Assembly: GCA_948537335.1 (NCBI GenBank)
Contig: CAOUJG010000011.1
Location: forward strand, 1-41,118
Origin: an uncultured Eubacteriales bacterium
Lineage (GTDB): Bacteria > Bacillota > Clostridia > Oscillospirales > Acutalibacteraceae
DNA: 41,118 nucleotides
Direction: 5' to 3'
The notes under the pieces are model-generated. The model was given only the letters and a program-made list of their open reading frames with translations, ran no database searches and was not told the DNA's origin. A program made the translations under genes and the position numbers. Of this stretch, positions 38,406 to 41,118 are shown one piece after another (position 1 is the stretch's first letter; each line of letters begins with the position of its first letter).

Positions 38406-39061
38406 CAAAAGTCCTCCATTATCAGTTGGAATATTTGTTTTGATGTCTCTGGATCTCGATGTAGCAAGCAGTATAAGTATTCGTTCGTTATTGCCTGCAA
38501 AAATGAATCCAGAATCGACGAAATTATGAACCTGTCGGTGATCGCATTGTTTAAAGCCACCATCTCTTCCTCGCCAAGCGTATCAATTATCAACTTGCTG
38601 TACTGAGAAACCAACACCGTGTCGATCTCTTGTCTTAATCTCCGCTTAATATTTTCCGTGAATTTTTCCACAGCAAAGTCAGCAAACTGCGGCGTAAGAA
38701 GCGCACAATAAAGCTCTGAGAGCGTATTGTTTTCTTTATATGGAAATTTATGGGTTACTATAAAATCTTTCGCTGTTTGGTAAAATTCGTGCTCCTTAAC
38801 ATTTAGGTTATAATCCAAAATACCTCGGCATAAAGACATAAGCTGACTAAAATATTTGCGCCCGTCTTCTGCTGCATCAGCTGCAAGCCGGATGTTCACT
38901 ATTTTTAATATCAATTCCAGATATTCATCTAACTTGTACGACTTACCGCCGAGTTTTTGTTTTATCCTTCTTGAAATTTCAAAAAAATTTTTTGTTGCCG
39001 TATGCATCATTCCAGGCAAATATCTGCCATACACGTCGGACTCATCTTTAAAAATGTTCAT
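38405..39061 (-). CDS. Helical protein of unknown function
   Basis: A 218-residue, apparently all-helical soluble protein starting MNIFKDESDVYGRYLPGMMHTATKNFFEISRRIKQKLGG. AAGGAG lies 7 bases upstream, so an in-frame start at 39109 is rejected. The segments LDEYLELILKIVNIRLAADAAEDGRKYF, TLSELYCALLTPQFADFAVEKFTENIKRRLRQEID and IISSILDSFLQAITNEYLYCLLHRDPETSKQIFQLI look like amphipathic helices. There is no signal peptide or membrane segment. No family is recognised. It is followed by an overlapping small gene and preceded by a structured leader ending in a terminator. Confidence 0.65.
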   Translation of the reverse strand: MNIFKDESDVYGRYLPGMMHTATKNFFEISRRIKQKLGGKSYKLDEYLELILKIVNIRLAADAAEDGRKYFSQLMSLCRGILDYNLNVKEHEFYQTAKDFIVTHKFPYKENNTLSELYCALLTPQFADFAVEKFTENIKRRLRQEIDTVLVSQYSKLIIDTLGEEEMVALNNAITDRFIISSILDSFLQAITNEYLYCLLHRDPETSKQIFQLIMEDF

Positions 39062-39103
39062 GTTAAAACTCCTTAATTTTTTCAGGAATTTTAAAATATA
39101 AAA

Positions 39104-39153
39104 ACGCATGCAAAGGCAGAAAAATCACCATCCTTTCGTACCCGTACATGCGT
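39104..39153 (-). terminator. Terminator 40 bases upstream of the unknown helical gene
   Basis: The minus-strand outer stem ACGCATG / CATGCGT (7 bp) and inner AAAGG / CCTTT are followed by TTTTTATATTTT. It lies between the structured element at 39195-39275 and the start at 39061. It therefore either ends a short non-coding transcript or works as an attenuator for the gene. Confidence 0.65.
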
Positions 39154-39194
39154 CTCTTGTGCAACGATAAGCTTTAATATATAATTAAATAGTT

Positions 39195-39275
39195 ATGGCG
39201 TCGCTTTTGCGATTGTGAAGGGTAGATGTGTACCTTTTGCAGGGCTGGTATGTTTCCGGAATACCAGTCTGCCAT
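39195..39275 (-). ncRNA. Candidate structured RNA, closed multi-branch fold, no known class
   Basis: In minus-strand order, ATGGC (39271-39275) pairs with GCCAT (39195-39199) and encloses three hairpins. The first is a 7-bp CTGGTAT/ATACCAG stem with flanking GCAG/CTGC (39239-39270). The second is GGTA/TACC (39221-39234). The third is TCGC-aaaa-GCGA (39201-39212). No ORF covers the area and both neighbouring genes end or start outside it. A terminator follows at 39104-39153. Strand is inferred from that terminator; a -35-like TTGACT lies at 39332-39337 but the -10 is poor. It does not match SAM, preQ1, c-di-GMP, T-box, SRP or 6S consensus that I know. Could be a riboswitch-like leader or an sRNA. 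Confidence 0.45.
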
Positions 39276-39354
39276 GACATTTTTATTTTCAATTTTCCTG
39301 TGTCACATATCTAAACTCTAATCGTAAGCAAAGTCAAGTTAATTATAAAATAAA

Positions 39355-39399
39355 GAGCCGGCTCACTGCGCAGGGATTAGCTCCTGCCGTGCTCCGACT
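39355..39399 (-). terminator. Terminator of the acyltransferase gene
   Basis: A long imperfect stem AG.CGG.GC...GCAGG / CCTGC...GC.CCGGCT abuts the stop codon. It is followed on the minus strand by CTTTATTTTA. Confidence 0.7.
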
Positions 39400-40389
39400 T
39401 TATTTAATTATTTTTCCATTTTTAAATTCAAAGCTCACACTGCCGTCATTACTTACCACGACTCTTTCAACCATCGCATACCACAATGTCTCATCGAACT
39501 CTGTTACTAATTCATAATCAATTCCAACATACAGCGGAGTTAAAAGTTTATTCCATTCAAGTACAAGTTCAAAAGCTAAAATCTTTCGATCTTTCCAGAC
39601 GAGAATAGCTTTTGTATTTTTGCTTAAATTTTTATTAATATGATAGAAAAAAGCTGGAGTTAATTTTTCAAATTTAGATTCGGCTTTTTCATAAACATTC
39701 TCATACAGTTTATATACTAACTTAGAATATTTTGAAAAATCCGAACATATTTCAACGATCAAGTCACCATTATTGAATCTTTTTAAATTTCTTTTAATCT
39801 TCGCTTTAGTAGATGACTTAAAACTATTTATATAATCATCAAAGTTACTCCACTTAACGTCAAAAAATGTTGTTGGGAGTGAAGAAGCTTTTCTGTAACC
39901 TAAATTGTTTAAAATTTTCATGCTTTGATTGTCATGCGCATTAAAGTCTCTGTATAATATTATATGCGCTTTTTCTTGAGCAGCAATTTTATTAATTACT
40001 TTATCTAAATTTAATAAAAATTCATTATGTTTGCTTCCATTGTAAATTGTTAAAGTGTTTGAACAGGTCGCAACAGGAGTGCCACAGGCAATCATTTTAA
40101 GCCTTAAAAAGGATGGGAATTTTATTCTAATTTTTGCAATAAAATTTTTTATTTTTCCTGTAATCGATTCATCCATATAACTGTACATTGAAAACAAACT
40201 AGTATGACCTATCAGATTGCTGTTTTCAAAAAACATTACATACCAATATTTGACGTCTGATAGATTTGAATCTTCTACTGCTTTTAAAAAATTGTAATTT
40301 CTTAAAAGAGGATTGTTTTTATTATTTATGATAGAATCCCATAATAGTGAGTCTATTTCTTTTATGCTTCTAAAAACTTTTATGTCCAA
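39400..40389 (-). CDS. GNAT-fold acyltransferase, COG3146-like
   Basis: A 329-residue protein. The N-terminal IDSLLWDSIINNKNNPLLRNYNFLKAVEDSN...YWYVMFFENSNLIGHTSLF resembles the COG3146 FemAB/GNAT superfamily start (W..L....PF....FL.ALE.S). The second half has STKAKIKRNLKRFNNGDL, EKLTPAFFYHINKNLSKNTKAILVWKDRKILAFELVLEWNKLLTPLYVGIDYE, the shape of a FemX-like GNAT repeat. Members may acylate or aminoacylate cell-wall or natural-product precursors; the substrate is unknown. Start TTG at 40389 with GGAGGTG 7-8 bases upstream. It follows metK by 40 bases. Base composition is clearly more AT-rich than the core genes, which may indicate transfer. Confidence 0.7.
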   Translation of the reverse strand: MDIKVFRSIKEIDSLLWDSIINNKNNPLLRNYNFLKAVEDSNLSDVKYWYVMFFENSNLIGHTSLFSMYSYMDESITGKIKNFIAKIRIKFPSFLRLKMIACGTPVATCSNTLTIYNGSKHNEFLLNLDKVINKIAAQEKAHIILYRDFNAHDNQSMKILNNLGYRKASSLPTTFFDVKWSNFDDYINSFKSSTKAKIKRNLKRFNNGDLIVEICSDFSKYSKLVYKLYENVYEKAESKFEKLTPAFFYHINKNLSKNTKAILVWKDRKILAFELVLEWNKLLTPLYVGIDYELVTEFDETLWYAMVERVVVSNDGSVSFEFKNGKIIK

Positions 40390-40429
40390 ATTTGTACACC
40401 TCCTATCATTAAAAAATTCTTATCTATTT

Positions 40430-41118
40430 TTATGTTACGTGTACATCAGTTTTCTCCCAACTTACATCCAAATCTTCTCTGCCCATGTGACCATATTTAG
40501 CTAAACTTTTATATATTGGCTTTTTCAGATTCAAGCTGTTAATAATAGCTGCTGGGCGTAGATCAAAGACTGAATTTATTGCGTTTGCTAATTCTCCATT
40601 AGAATGTTTTGATGTTCCGAACGTTTCAACCATGACTGAAACTGGAGAAGCCATCCCGATGGCATAAGCAATTTGAACTTCACATTTTTTAGCCAAGCCT
40701 GCTGCAACAATATTTTTTGCAACATGCCTTGCCGCGTAAGCGGCACTACGATCAATTTTGGTGGGATCTTTTCCCGAAAAAGCTCCACCGCCATGTCGAG
40801 AATATCCACCATATGTATCGACGATAATTTTTCTGCCAGTTAATCCACTGTCTCCAACAGGGCCTCCAATTACAAATCTACCGGTGGGGTTTACAAAAAT
40901 TTTCGTTTTTTTGTCTAACATGTTTTCCGGGATAACTGTGTTTATTACATTTTCCGTTATATCTTTTTTGAGCTTTTTTTGAATAACACCTTCAGAGTGC
41001 TGAGCAGATATGATAATAGTGTTGAGCCTTTTGGGAATACCATTTTCATATTCAACAGTTACCTGAGTTTTCCCGTCTGGACGCAAATAGTCTAGAATTT
41101 TTTCTTTTCTAACGCATG
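40430..41118 (-). CDS. metK: S-adenosylmethionine synthetase, 5' end outside window
   Basis: About 229 codons of MetK are present; the frame stays open to the window edge (RKEKILDYLRPDGKTQVTV), so the missing part is the N-terminal third. Motifs are NPTGRFVIGGPVGDSGLTGRKIIVDTYGG, the P-loop-like GGGAFSGKDPTKIDRSAAYAARHVAKNIVAAGL and the C-terminal YGHMGREDLDVSWEKTD. It makes SAM from methionine and ATP. The coding part is intact, not a pseudogene; any SAM riboswitch would be beyond the window. Confidence 0.97.
   Translation of the reverse strand, partial: CVRKEKILDYLRPDGKTQVTVEYENGIPKRLNTIIISAQHSEGVIQKKLKKDITENVINTVIPENMLDKKTKIFVNPTGRFVIGGPVGDSGLTGRKIIVDTYGGYSRHGGGAFSGKDPTKIDRSAAYAARHVAKNIVAAGLAKKCEVQIAYAIGMASPVSVMVETFGTSKHSNGELANAINSVFDLRPAAIINSLNLKKPIYKSLAKYGHMGREDLDVSWEKTDVHVT

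Noticed and set aside
1..41118. CRISPR arrays, insertion sequences, rRNA genes
   Set aside because: No regularly spaced repeats, transposase motifs or rRNA sequences were seen on either strand.

Overview
The window looks like the chromosome of a spore-forming, low-to-moderate GC Gram-positive bacterium of class Clostridia, plausibly of the Oscillospirales/Ruminococcaceae type. The order-level guess is inference from gene content. The evidence is the sporulation pair gpr-spoIIP next to rpsT, the Firmicutes-specific L21-Prp-L27 ribosomal block with a cleavable L27 N-terminus, Mini-III RNase, a cysteine T-box leader, Firmicutes-type promoters (TTGACA / 17 / TATAAT, often with a TG-extended -10), strong GGAGG ribosome sites and frequent TTG or GTG starts. 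No rRNA, CRISPR array or insertion sequence is visible. Most genes are on the minus strand.

Region 1-1754 is a small accessory scrap: a headless kelch-repeat gene fragment at the window edge, about 370 bases of AT-rich non-coding DNA, and a GH25 lysozyme with two nearly identical LysM repeats and no signal peptide. Region 1781-9739 is housekeeping on the minus strand: a KtrB/TrkH potassium channel subunit, a QueT-type vitamin-precursor transporter, a uridine-kinase-like enzyme, an MBL-fold hydrolase, bifunctional RelA/SpoT and RecJ. Region 9828-13500 holds a lineage-specific frameshifted operon with an HPD (J-domain-like) motif, a dicarboxylate/amino-acid symporter, a small DAK/FakA-like protein with an ECF S-component, and a zinc-ribbon membrane protein.

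Region 13516-17049 is a three-gene glycan locus: initiating sugar-phosphate transferase, DegT/DnrJ aminotransferase and Wzy/O-antigen-ligase-like membrane protein. Then come a zinc-dependent phospholipase C-like protein, an RsmF-like rRNA methyltransferase and a tiny Asn/Gln-rich ORF. Region 19808-23717 is the rplU-prp-rpmA-obg-mrnC-yitT ribosome block, divergent from tyrS, which carries a perfect 33-bp in-frame tandem duplication. Region 25213-29365 is sporulation and envelope: a Ser-rich two-pass protein, a small membrane protein, spoIIP, gpr and divergent rpsT. Region 29474-34743 holds mnmA, cysS with its T-box, pgsA, recX and recA, followed on the plus strand by a COG2426 membrane protein with a decayed partial duplicate and by tRNA-Leu(UAG).

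The most unusual part is 36000-39400. A secreted C-type-lectin/Ig/MBG-like surface protein has a promoter whose spacer is a TA dinucleotide repeat, suggesting phase variation. Opposite it is a two-gene operon whose second gene is interrupted by an in-frame amber codon. Upstream of that operon lies an unassigned, strongly structured RNA candidate, an 81-nt closed multi-branch fold followed by a terminator. The window ends with a COG3146-like acyltransferase gene and the 3' portion of metK.
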